A DNA stretch of 45,156 nucleotides from a virus. The stretch is taken from positions 1 through 45,156 of the IMG/VR virus record IMGVR_UViG_3300036390_000004. One strand, given 5' to 3'. The position numbers and the translations under genes are program-made. This document shows, piece by piece, positions 37,400-44,721 of the stretch. The notes under the pieces were generated by a model that searched no databases, was not told where the DNA came from, and saw only the letters and a list, made by a program, of their open reading frames with translations. How positions within the stretch are numbered: position 1 is the stretch's first letter; every line of letters begins with the position of its first letter.

Positions 37400-39764
37400 T
37401 GCGCTCGCCCTGCACGAAGGCATTCAGGGTCGACTCTACCCCACGATGGGACCGGCATCTGCCGAGGCCGCGAGCGCGCTGGAAGCAGCCCGCGCCATGG
37501 CTGAATCCGCGAAAGAGCGGAAGCTCATGGCGGCGAAACAGGCGATCCGGAAGGCGGAGATAGCTGACCGGATCGCGCGCCATCCGAAAGGCAAGTCTGC
37601 AGGCCTCATGTCCGTCCTCGTTCGTGACAACTGGGAAGCCGGAGCCCAGATGGGCGATGCATTGAACATCGAAAGCCATTCGGAGGGCGTGGCGAAAAAG
37701 CTTCTCAAGTTTATCGACGGCGCAATGGCGCCCTACCAGTCCAAGCTGGCCGGACTCAGCCAGGACACGGAGTCCATCTGGAATGTCGTCGACGAGCTCT
37801 TCGGGGTGGACACCGGCGACACGGCGGCAAAGGCGGCGGCAAAGGGTTTCGCCGATGCCACGAAGTACGCTGTTGATCGGGTAAAACAGGGTGGGAAACC
37901 GCTGGCTGTCCTCGAAGACTGGCGGCTTCCCCAGATGTGGGACACGAACCGGCTCCGGAAATTCTCTGAGCGGGAATTCCTCGACGATCTGATGGCGGAG
38001 ATCAATGCCGGCAACATGCGTGTGATGGATGCCGAAGGCTGGGGCGAGGCACCCCGCGCTGCGATACCGGGCATCATCCAGAACGCTTACAAGGAGATCA
38101 CCCTCGGCCGCGCTCAAGGCTCTGGTGCCGGCGGCTTCTCGAACCAGCTCCGCGTCTTCCGCTTCGACAGCCCAGAAACCTACAAGCGGCTGATGAAGAA
38201 ATACGGCGTCGGCGACGGTGGCCTGTTCAATACCATGATGGGCCATGTGCAGGGGATGGCGAAGGAGATTGCATTCGTCGAGGTCCTCGGGCCGCGCTAC
38301 CAGCAGAACTTCGACACGCTGCTGGCCGATGCGGTCGCCGATGACACAGTTCGAGCTTCCGGCGCGCTTGCGAAGCTCCAGCGATCGATCACCATGAACA
38401 GCCCGGCGGCGGTGAAGCGCACCTATGACAGCCTGGTCGGCAACCTCGGCGTGGCCCAGAGCGAGCTTATTGCAGCGATCGGCGGCGGCATGCGCAACAT
38501 CCAGACGGCTGCCCGGCTGGGTTCGGCCACTATCGCGGCCCTTCCCGGCGACAGCATGACTTCCGTGCTCGCCTCGAACTACAACGGTATTCCGGCATCT
38601 GCCGTTCTGGCGCGCCTGGTCAAGGATCTCACTGTCGACCGCGAAGGGGCTGAGCAGATCGCTCGGCAGCTCAATCTGACGGCGGCAACCGTCCTTGATA
38701 CCGCGATCGGCACCAAGCGCTTCGACGATGAGGTGATCGGGCAAGGCATCACTGGCCGCGTGGCTGACGGTCTGATGAGGGTGACCGGCATCAACGTGTG
38801 GACCGAGGGCCTCAAGCGAGCCTTCTCCATGGAGTTCATGGGGCTCATCGCGCGGCAGGCCGATAATACCTTCGACAAGGTTGATCCTGTCTTTCGCGGC
38901 TTTCTTACCCGCTATGGCTTCACGCCCCAGGACTGGGACAAGCTGCGCGCCTCGCCCCAGCTGGAGGCGGAGGGCGCGAAGTTCTTCGATGTGAACGCCG
39001 TCGAGGACCAGCGGCTCGCCGATCGGCTGATGTCGGCAGTCATCGACGAACGCCACTTCGCCGTGGTCGAGCCGGATTCGCGCATACGTGGGGCGATGGC
39101 CGCAGGGCAGCAGCGAGGGACTATCGTCGGCGAGGCAATCCGCTCGATGACCCAGTTCAAGAGCTTCCCCATGACGTACATGATGACCCACCTGATGCGG
39201 TCCATGACGCAAGGAAACATGTCGAACCGCGCCTACCGCACGACACAGCTCGTCCTGACGATGACCTTCGCCGGCGCTGCCATGTCGCAGATGCAGAGCC
39301 TTATCGCGGGCCGAGACCCGCAAGACATGGGCGAAGGCGAGTTCTGGCTGCAGGCATTCATCCGCGGCGGTGGCGGTGGCATGCTCGGTGACTTCGTCTA
39401 TTCGTCGACGACACGTGGCAAGGAAGGCATCACTCAGTTCGTCACCGGTCCGGCTCCTGGCGCGGTCATCGCGGCGGGTGGCGATCTCATGCAGGCCATC
39501 GCGGGCAACAAAGAGGTGAAGGGCAAAATGCTCGCCGATCACCTCAAGGCTTGGACGCCTGGCTCATCGCTCTGGTACACGAAGATGGCGACCGACCGCA
39601 TCATCTTTGACAACATCCAGGCAATGATCGATCCGGACTATCGGCAGTCGTTCGCGCGGTACGAGCGGCGGATGAAGAAGGAGTTCGGTCAGTCCTTCTG
39701 GTGGGGTCCGGGCGAAAGCCTGCCGACACGTGCGCCTGACTTCGGGAACGCTGTCGGGCAATAG
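37332..39764 (+). CDS. Large internal virion protein
   Basis: An 810-residue, mainly helical protein. It follows the two other ejected proteins and ends the tail operon. Recognisable stretches are the N-terminal AKRITQKQADDALALHEGIQ, a central GGGMRNIQTAARLGSATIAA and FKSFPMTYMMTHLMRSMTQG, the last being typical of T7-like gp15/gp16-type or BPP-1 internal proteins. A hydrophobic region around 640-690 may insert in the inner membrane. The start MSIANCLTKLVAAKRI follows AAGGATGAAGG. Confidence 0.78.
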   Translation: MSIANCLTKLVAAKRITQKQADDALALHEGIQGRLYPTMGPASAEAASALEAARAMAESAKERKLMAAKQAIRKAEIADRIARHPKGKSAGLMSVLVRDNWEAGAQMGDALNIESHSEGVAKKLLKFIDGAMAPYQSKLAGLSQDTESIWNVVDELFGVDTGDTAAKAAAKGFADATKYAVDRVKQGGKPLAVLEDWRLPQMWDTNRLRKFSEREFLDDLMAEINAGNMRVMDAEGWGEAPRAAIPGIIQNAYKEITLGRAQGSGAGGFSNQLRVFRFDSPETYKRLMKKYGVGDGGLFNTMMGHVQGMAKEIAFVEVLGPRYQQNFDTLLADAVADDTVRASGALAKLQRSITMNSPAAVKRTYDSLVGNLGVAQSELIAAIGGGMRNIQTAARLGSATIAALPGDSMTSVLASNYNGIPASAVLARLVKDLTVDREGAEQIARQLNLTAATVLDTAIGTKRFDDEVIGQGITGRVADGLMRVTGINVWTEGLKRAFSMEFMGLIARQADNTFDKVDPVFRGFLTRYGFTPQDWDKLRASPQLEAEGAKFFDVNAVEDQRLADRLMSAVIDERHFAVVEPDSRIRGAMAAGQQRGTIVGEAIRSMTQFKSFPMTYMMTHLMRSMTQGNMSNRAYRTTQLVLTMTFAGAAMSQMQSLIAGRDPQDMGEGEFWLQAFIRGGGGGMLGDFVYSSTTRGKEGITQFVTGPAPGAVIAAGGDLMQAIAGNKEVKGKMLADHLKAWTPGSSLWYTKMATDRIIFDNIQAMIDPDYRQSFARYERRMKKEFGQSFWWGPGESLPTRAPDFGNAVGQ

Positions 39765-39766
39765 TC

Positions 39767-39802
39767 CTGTGCTTTGCGGGCGATGCCGCCGACCGGCATC
39801 CT
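39767..39802 (+). promoter_or_regulatory. Late box copy 7 (fibre genes), predicted leaderless start
   Basis: CTGTGCTTTGC (39767..39777) and CATCCT (39797..39802) lie right after a stop codon. The fibre ATG at 39809 is seven bases after the hexamer's last base, the same geometry as copy 6, and again there is no Shine-Dalgarno. Confidence 0.7.
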
Positions 39803-39808
39803 CGCCTC

Positions 39809-40555
39809 ATGAGCACGACCACCGTCGACGATCGCATCACCGCCTATAGCCCTTTGGTCGCGACCACCGAGTTCGCGGCCGACTTCGCCGTCTTCGATAA
39901 TGCGGATTTGATCGTCATCCACGACGGCGTTAAGCGGACCGATTTCACTGTTTCAGCGACATATGTCGAAGGAATCGCAACCGACGCCAAGGCGATCTTT
40001 TCCCCCGGCATCATCGGTGAAGTTCTGGTCGTTGGAGCCCGGTCGCCGCGTCGCGTCTCCCGGTTCACCAACGGCGCTCCCATTCCGACGTGGCAGCAGA
40101 ACCTAGTGGCGGACATCCTCACCGCGCAAGCTCAGGAACGCCAGCGAGATCTTGATCGAGCGGTGTTGGTGCCCGTCGGATCGGCGGGGTACGCAATCGA
40201 GGCTGGTATCGACGAAGGCAAGCTTCTCGTCATGGGCGCCGGCGGACGCGTAGAAGGCGGCCCGTCCTACGAGGGTGTCACCGAGGCAGTCTCGGACGCG
40301 CAAAACGCTGCAGCGGCAGCTGCGCTCTCTGAACAGCAGGCCCTCCAGCACAAGAGCGACGCACAAGGATTCTCAGTAGCTGCAGCAAACTCGGCAGTTG
40401 CGGCCGCCTCCTCGCAGGGGCAAGCGCAGAACCTCGTGAACGCGGCACAAGCAGCCTATGTCGGCTTCCAACCCGGCACATTCTACGACCTTGGGCGCGT
40501 CACTGACAGCCTCGAACTTTTCCCCAGCGACCTAGGTCGCGTTTCCGATATCTGA
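39809..40555 (+). CDS. Tail fibre protein (virion-binding part)
   Basis: A 248-residue protein. The N-terminal 120 residues are beta-rich (LVATTEFAADFAVFDNADLI onward) and resemble the virion-attachment domain of T7-like/BPP-1 fibres. Residues 150-225 form an alanine-rich coiled coil (AQNAAAAAALSEQQALQHKS). The C-terminus repeats DLGRVTD and DLGRVSD. It probably links the nozzle with the receptor-binding protein encoded next. The predicted mRNA is leaderless. Confidence 0.8.
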   Translation: MSTTTVDDRITAYSPLVATTEFAADFAVFDNADLIVIHDGVKRTDFTVSATYVEGIATDAKAIFSPGIIGEVLVVGARSPRRVSRFTNGAPIPTWQQNLVADILTAQAQERQRDLDRAVLVPVGSAGYAIEAGIDEGKLLVMGAGGRVEGGPSYEGVTEAVSDAQNAAAAAALSEQQALQHKSDAQGFSVAAANSAVAAASSQGQAQNLVNAAQAAYVGFQPGTFYDLGRVTDSLELFPSDLGRVSDI

Positions 40556-40564
40556 GGGCATGCC

Positions 40565-41770
40565 ATGGCTTCCATCATTCAACAGCTAAAAGGCACTGCC
40601 GCAGAGGTCGCAGCCAAAACCTATGCTGTCGGTGTGCTGGTCTGGAACGAGACCGCAAAGCGATGGCACGGTGGAGATGGCGTGACAGTCGGCGGCATCG
40701 CCATGGCCCGATATGACGAGCGCAACGACGGTTCTCTTGGTGACACTCAGCGTGTGGAAACGGCAGCGAGTAACGCTGTTACTGTGGCCGACATGGGTAA
40801 AGCCATCGTTGGCAATCGAGCAACTGCGATCGCGTTCAACCTGGATCCAGCGGCTAGTTTGTCCAGTAAGTTCGTCGCTATGTTCAAGAACATAGGGGCC
40901 GGCGCGATGACCGTCGTTCCGAACGGCACGGAACTGATCGACGGCGCCAACGCTGCTGTTGTTATACCGACAGGCGCGTCTGTGGTCATCAAAGGTGACG
41001 GGACAAGCTTCCGCACGTTCCTGAGCAACGGCGACGTGACCGGAAACGCCATCAACAACGCCGCAGCCCTTACCGGTGCCAACCTGGCCGACAACGACAA
41101 GCTCGGCGTCTATGACGTCTCAGCGGCTTCGCTCGTTGGCATTGTGATTTCCGAGCTTGTAGCCGGGATCTTCAAAACCGCGCGCAAGATTGCGAACGGG
41201 TACTTCCTCTCAAGCTTCCGGATTTGGGACGCGACGGACAACACCAAGGGTCTCGGGTTTGATCTGACCGGCATCAGCACCGGTCAGGCTCGCATACTCC
41301 GGATGGCTGATAGGAATGTCGACCTCAGCAGGCTCCCCCTCCTGGCGATTTTGCAAGATCAAAAATCTGCGGGCACAAGTGGGGGTACCCCCACGACAGG
41401 AAGCTGGCAGGTGCACACTCTGAACACGGAACTCCGTGACCCTGATGGGATCGTCTCTCTTTCAGGAAATAGCTTCACAACCACGGTGCCGTGCGTGGTG
41501 AGGGCGTCGGCTTCATTTTACCAGGCCGGCAATGTTGGGCTGCGGATCTACGACACGATCGGAGCTGTTGAGGTGGCCCGCGCGCCGCAGCAGGCTACCA
41601 GCGTGTCCTCTGGCTCTGGTGCGACGCCTGTCGTTGAGGCCTTCCTCCCTGCTGGAACCTATCAGCTTCAATACTTCTGCACGACGTCCTCAGCCGGCGG
41701 GCTTGGCCCGGCTCTTACCGCCGGTCCCGAGGTATATGCAGAAGTCACTTTACAGGGGATTGTCACATGA
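40565..41770 (+). CDS. Receptor-binding tail protein
   Basis: A 401-residue protein. The first 60 residues (YAVGVLVWNETAKRWHGGDG) resemble the small head-binding domain of phage tip proteins such as Mtd. The middle is beta-rich. From residue about 262, the C-terminal module LAILQDQKSAGTSGGTPTTG, NTELRDPDG and later SFTTTVPCVVRASASFYQAG is a jellyroll-like tip domain shared by many unrelated phages. A perfect 16-base palindrome (41379..41394) lies at the start of that module. It overlaps the next gene by four bases. Confidence 0.78.
   Translation: MASIIQQLKGTAAEVAAKTYAVGVLVWNETAKRWHGGDGVTVGGIAMARYDERNDGSLGDTQRVETAASNAVTVADMGKAIVGNRATAIAFNLDPAASLSSKFVAMFKNIGAGAMTVVPNGTELIDGANAAVVIPTGASVVIKGDGTSFRTFLSNGDVTGNAINNAAALTGANLADNDKLGVYDVSAASLVGIVISELVAGIFKTARKIANGYFLSSFRIWDATDNTKGLGFDLTGISTGQARILRMADRNVDLSRLPLLAILQDQKSAGTSGGTPTTGSWQVHTLNTELRDPDGIVSLSGNSFTTTVPCVVRASASFYQAGNVGLRIYDTIGAVEVARAPQQATSVSSGSGATPVVEAFLPAGTYQLQYFCTTSSAGGLGPALTAGPEVYAEVTLQGIVT
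41379..41394. repeat. Perfect 16-base palindrome inside the receptor-binding gene
   Basis: GTGGGGGTACCCCCAC lies at the junction where the widely shared tip domain begins. It could be a recombination-prone joint or an mRNA hairpin. Confidence 0.6.
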
Positions 41771-42285
41771 CCAAGTACGCGATCGTTAAGAACGGTGTTG
41801 TCGACGTGATTTCGTTCGATCCGGATCGAGAAAAAGTCAGCGAGTTCGAGGAGATGGATGGCCAGATTGTGGAGGTGGGATGGCATTGGGGGGACGTAGC
41901 ATCGCCATGGGTTCCCGTACCTGAAGACGTTTTCGCCGGGTTCATCGCGGGCCCGGATAATACCTGGCTCCCGCCAGAGCCCCACTCTGTTGAAGAGGCG
42001 CTGCCTTTTGAAGTTAGTGACCGACAGTTTTTTCAGCAATTGGCGGTGGATGGGATCATCACAGAAGAAGAGGCTTTGCTAGCCGTGGGGCCGGGGACGA
42101 TTCCATCAGCCATGCTTTCGCTAATTCAGCAGCTTCCGTCAGACATGCGCTTCGATGCGAAGATGAAGGTGACTGGGGCCACCCGCTTCGAGCCGCTGAA
42201 CAGCCTATCTCTTACAATCCAGCAGCTTTTCGGCTGGGATGAAGCGCAGGCAAAGCAGTTCTGGATAGCAGCGTCTAAGCTCTGA
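41767..42285 (+). CDS. Tail fibre assembly/chaperone-like protein
   Basis: A 172-residue protein. The first 70 residues (MTKYAIVKNGVVDVISFDPD onward, with WVPVP) match the start of many small proteins encoded after fibre genes. The C-terminal part is helical with LSLIQQLPSDMRFDAKMKV. It may be a chaperone or a short tip protein. The stop is followed six bases later by the eighth late box. The ATG overlaps the fibre stop. Confidence 0.65.
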   Translation: MTKYAIVKNGVVDVISFDPDREKVSEFEEMDGQIVEVGWHWGDVASPWVPVPEDVFAGFIAGPDNTWLPPEPHSVEEALPFEVSDRQFFQQLAVDGIITEEEALLAVGPGTIPSAMLSLIQQLPSDMRFDAKMKVTGATRFEPLNSLSLTIQQLFGWDEAQAKQFWIAASKL

Positions 42286-42288
42286 TCT

Positions 42289-42324
42289 CTGTGCTTTGCG
42301 CCGGGACGCTCGGACACCGATGAT
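42289..42324 (+). promoter_or_regulatory. Late box copy 8 (lysis genes)
   Basis: CTGTGCTTTGC (42289..42299) and GATGAT (42319..42324), directly after the preceding stop. The endolysin ATG at 42348 has AAGAGG before it. Confidence 0.7.
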
Positions 42325-42347
42325 CGCCTCAACCAAAGAGGCTCGCG

Positions 42348-43103
42348 ATGTCAGACCGTTTCCCCATTTGCCATGAGATCACCGCCAAATGGGAAGGCGG
42401 CTGGAGTGACCACAAGGCCGACCCTGGCGGCAAGACCATGTACGGCATCACGGAGGCCGTCTATCACGCCTGGTTGAAAGGCCGAGGCCTCAGTGTAAAG
42501 CCCGTCCGCAACATCAGCCTCTCAGAAGCCAAGCTGATCTACCGTGAGCAGTACTGGCGCCCGACTGCTGAGAAGCTGAACCTGTTCCCAGGCGTGGATC
42601 TGGCCGTCTACGATGCGGCCGTCAACTCCGGGGTCTCACGCGGCCTGAAGTGGCTGAAGGCGGCGGCCGGATCGAACGACCACAGCGTCACGGTGAAGCG
42701 CATCTGCCGCGCTCGCCTCTCCTTCATGCAGTCGCTCAAGATCTGGAAAACCTTCGGCAAAGGCTGGGGGCGTCGCGTGGCCGATATCGAGGCTCGCGGC
42801 GTGGTCATGGCTGTCGCGGCCATGGGCGCATCCACCGCTGCAGTGAAGACCATCATCGAAGACAACAAGGTCGAGGCGAAAAAATCGGCCGCTACCAGCG
42901 ACAAGGTCGCGAAAGCCACTGGCACCGGCGCTGCTGCCTCTGGGGGCGCTCCGGCGACCGTCGACGCATCCACACTCGACGGCTCGACGATGTGGCTGCT
43001 AGGCGCGTTCTGTGTCGTTTTGCTCGTCGTCGCTGTCGTAGCGCTCGCGAAGAAGAAGCAGGCCAAGGCTCGCGAAGAAGCATACGCACAGGTGCTGGCA
43101 TGA
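42348..43103 (+). CDS. GH108-type endolysin with C-terminal membrane segment
   Basis: A 251-residue muramidase-like lysis enzyme of glycoside hydrolase family 108 (TtsA/secretion lysozyme type). Catalytic E16 lies in KWEGGWSD, followed by DPGGKTMYGITEAVY and IYREQYWRP; the second half of the catalytic domain has VDLAVYDAAVNSG and KWLKAA. An alanine-rich linker leads to a membrane span at 215-234 (MWLLGAFCVVLLVVAVVALA) and a basic end. The C-terminal span is unusual for a soluble endolysin and suggests membrane tethering. It overlaps the holin-like gene by four bases. Confidence 0.88.
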   Translation: MSDRFPICHEITAKWEGGWSDHKADPGGKTMYGITEAVYHAWLKGRGLSVKPVRNISLSEAKLIYREQYWRPTAEKLNLFPGVDLAVYDAAVNSGVSRGLKWLKAAAGSNDHSVTVKRICRARLSFMQSLKIWKTFGKGWGRRVADIEARGVVMAVAAMGASTAAVKTIIEDNKVEAKKSAATSDKVAKATGTGAAASGGAPATVDASTLDGSTMWLLGAFCVVLLVVAVVALAKKKQAKAREEAYAQVLA

Positions 43104-43618
43104 CCGTGATCGCTTCAGTTCTCGTCGGCGTCGCGGCAAAGGTCGGCGCCCCGATCGTCAAGAGCCTGCTCGAGCAACACCTCGGCGGCACCGCAAGCCA
43201 GGTGGGTGGCGCGGTAATTGACGCCATCGCAGAACGCGCTGGTGTCCCAGTCGAGAAACTCCCGGACCTACCCGAGCACGAACTCGAAGACGCGGTAAAG
43301 TCGGTCGAGGCCGAAAGCCCTCAGCTCATCGACGCGCTTCTGGAGTCGCAGCGCGAGGCGAACAAGCTGATGCTGGCGGAGATGCAGAAGGAAAGCGCGT
43401 TCGGCTGGATGTGGCGCCCGGCCGGGATGTGGCTGCTGCTGCTGCTGCTAAGCTGGTTTGCGATGGGGCGCCCGGTCGTCAATGCGATCCTGTGGGCCTT
43501 CATGCCGGGGCTGCAGATCGAGGCGGGCATTGACTGGCCAACCTTCCTGGGCGTTTTCACCATCTACACCGGCCTCTACATGGGCGGCAATACGCTGCTC
43601 CGGACTGTCAAGAAATAG
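43100..43618 (+). CDS. 3TM-type holin-like protein
   Basis: A 172-residue protein resembling the three-TM holins of gene transfer agents and Rhizobiales phages. It starts MTVIASVLVGVAAKVGAPIV, has a soluble acidic middle (LPDLPEHELEDAVKSVEAES) and two C-terminal membrane spans around AGMWLLLLLLSWFAMG and LGVFTIYTGLYMGG. It would permeabilise the inner membrane at lysis. Start ATG 43100 overlaps the endolysin stop. Confidence 0.8.
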   Translation: MTVIASVLVGVAAKVGAPIVKSLLEQHLGGTASQVGGAVIDAIAERAGVPVEKLPDLPEHELEDAVKSVEAESPQLIDALLESQREANKLMLAEMQKESAFGWMWRPAGMWLLLLLLSWFAMGRPVVNAILWAFMPGLQIEAGIDWPTFLGVFTIYTGLYMGGNTLLRTVKK

Positions 43619-43627
43619 CGAGGCGGG

Positions 43628-43954
43628 ATGTCTTTTTTCGAATGGTTCTGGAGCGGCAAGGGCGAGATCGCATTGGCAGGGATTGCCGGCTCCGCGGTCT
43701 CGGTCGCAATGGAGTGGACCGGCTTCTGGTCAGGCCTCCGCCGCCTCGTCGTCGGCGCCCTGACCGCCTATTTCCTTGCCCCGATCGGGCTGCCCATTTT
43801 TCGCTGGGTGCTCGGCCAAATCGATGTTCCGGTTGAACAATCAGCCGGCGTTGGCGGTTTCATCCTTGGTATTGGTGGGGTGATCATCGTCGAGATCATC
43901 CTCAAGGCGTTCCGTTTGCGGCGCGCCGAACTGAAGGGTGGTCACAATGTCTAA
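43628..43954 (+). CDS. Small membrane protein of the lysis cassette
   Basis: A 108-residue protein with three hydrophobic segments, around LAGIAGSAVSVAMEW, VVGALTAYFLAPIGLPIF and VGGFILGIGGVIIVEIIL, and a basic C-terminus. It may be a second holin or an antiholin. It follows the holin by nine bases with GAGGCGGG before the ATG, and overlaps the next mini-gene by eight bases. Confidence 0.7.
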   Translation: MSFFEWFWSGKGEIALAGIAGSAVSVAMEWTGFWSGLRRLVVGALTAYFLAPIGLPIFRWVLGQIDVPVEQSAGVGGFILGIGGVIIVEIILKAFRLRRAELKGGHNV

Positions 43955-44060
43955 GCTCAAGGCGCGGCACGTAGCACAGGCAGCAAAGCCTCAGGGGCGT
44001 GTCGCAGCTGTTGCGCTTCTGATCGTAGTTGCCTGGCTCGTTTGGGCCGCAAACACCTGA
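43947..44060 (+). CDS. Tiny single-pass membrane protein
   Basis: A 37-residue protein: a basic N-terminus (MSKLKARHVAQAAKPQGR) then one span (VAAVALLIVVAWLVWAA). It sits in the lysis cassette, with an eight-base overlap with the previous gene. It may be a small spanin-like or holin-modulating protein; no lipobox is seen. Confidence 0.55.
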   Translation: MSKLKARHVAQAAKPQGRVAAVALLIVVAWLVWAANT

Positions 44061-44067
44061 GGGACCG

Positions 44068-44472
44068 ATGTCCAAGCTGACCGAGAAAAACGAGATCGAC
44101 GAGATCGCCGATGGCGACCTGTTCTATGTGCGGGATGCCAGTGCGCCCTCGGATCCGGACAAGAAGGTCCCCTTCTCCAAGGTGCGCCCCGCTGGTTCGA
44201 GGATCACGCACCACCACAGGTTCGCCGGCAATATCACTGTTCCTAGCATGGCCGCGGGAGTGGAAGCCGACGGGACGCTGACCGTCAACGGAGCGGTTGT
44301 CGGCGACCATGTTTCTTTCAACATGGAGCCGCCGGCGAACATCGCGATCCTAGCATGTTGGGTCTCGGCGAGCGACACAGTGAAGGTTCGTTTTCGCAAT
44401 AACCATGCCTCAACGGCTTACGTTTCGGCGGCTGTTGCCTGTGTCGCGCTGGTGTCTCGATCCATCGATTAA
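44068..44472 (+). CDS. Fibre-like protein at the end of the late region
   Basis: A 134-residue protein starting MSKLTEKNEIDEIADGDLFY, an N-terminal stretch seen in tail-fibre-associated proteins, followed by a beta-rich domain with VGDHVSFNMEPPANIAILAC and VRFRNNHASTAYVSAAVACV, a pattern of small receptor-tip or decoration domains. GAGGGA precedes the ATG at 44068. It is the last phage gene before attR. A virion surface role is likely but not certain. Confidence 0.65.
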   Translation: MSKLTEKNEIDEIADGDLFYVRDASAPSDPDKKVPFSKVRPAGSRITHHHRFAGNITVPSMAAGVEADGTLTVNGAVVGDHVSFNMEPPANIAILACWVSASDTVKVRFRNNHASTAYVSAAVACVALVSRSID

Positions 44473-44502
44473 CGTTCCCCGGCCGAAAGCAGCCGGGGAA
44501 CG
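44473..44502. repeat. Inverted repeat near attR (arm-site pair or terminator)
   Basis: A perfect 11-bp inverted repeat CGTTCCCCGGC/GCCGGGGAACG with an 8-base loop directly after the last phage gene. No T run follows on either strand, so a classic terminator is not complete. CGTTCC matches the repeats beside attL, and another inverted copy lies at 44509..44515. Confidence 0.6.
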
Positions 44503-44546
44503 CATTGTGGGAACGTCGAGATAATAATCCCAATGACTAGACACAC

Positions 44547-44593
44547 ATTCCTAATCTGAGGGTCACGCGTTCGAATCGCGTCGGGATCACCAT
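44547..44593 (+). repeat. attR core
   Basis: A 47-base copy of the 3' part of the tRNA-Arg gene. The two differences from attL, A at 44565 and T at 44581, form an A-T pair at the base of the T stem. The upstream half of the tRNA is absent, so this copy is not a functional tRNA. Confidence 0.95.
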
Positions 44594-44721
44594 TTTCTGC
44601 CGGTCAGATATCGCCCTTGCGAATCTAGGGTTGCATTGGAGCCGTTATGCGGCATGATGGTTCCATGCCACGCCGACGGGTGCTTACTCTTTTATCGTCG
44701 GCCTCGAACGGAGGGAATGCT

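Larger units (their letters stand above)
93..44593. mobile_element. Complete podovirus-type prophage integrated in tRNA-Arg
   Basis: The element is bounded by two 47-base copies of the 3' part of the tRNA-Arg gene (93..139 and 44547..44593). It carries an integrase beside the tRNA, an S24 repressor with divergent promoters, replication genes, a full head, portal, tail-tube and internal-protein module, fibres and a lysis cassette. All expected genes appear open, so it looks intact. Structural gene order (terS, terL, small protein, portal, scaffold, capsid, Bbp16-like cement, tubular A, tubular B, internal proteins, fibres, lysis) points to a BPP-1-like temperate podovirus. No phage RNA polymerase gene is visible. 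Confidence 0.95.

Noticed and set aside
37350-39542. A 730-codon open frame on the minus strand
   Set aside because: It lies fully antisense to the internal virion protein gene and reads as high-G+C shadow sequence without any known motif or ribosome-binding site.
39809-42285. Diversity-generating retroelement as in BPP-1
   Set aside because: No reverse transcriptase gene and no template/variable repeat pair are visible near the fibre genes.
93-44593. T7-like phage RNA polymerase as reader of the late boxes
   Set aside because: No gene of suitable length or motifs exists in the prophage; the 17-base spacing instead fits host sigma-70 polymerase.
44547-44593. A second tRNA gene at the right end
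   Set aside because: Only the 3' part from the anticodon loop onward is present; the acceptor 5' strand and D arm are missing.
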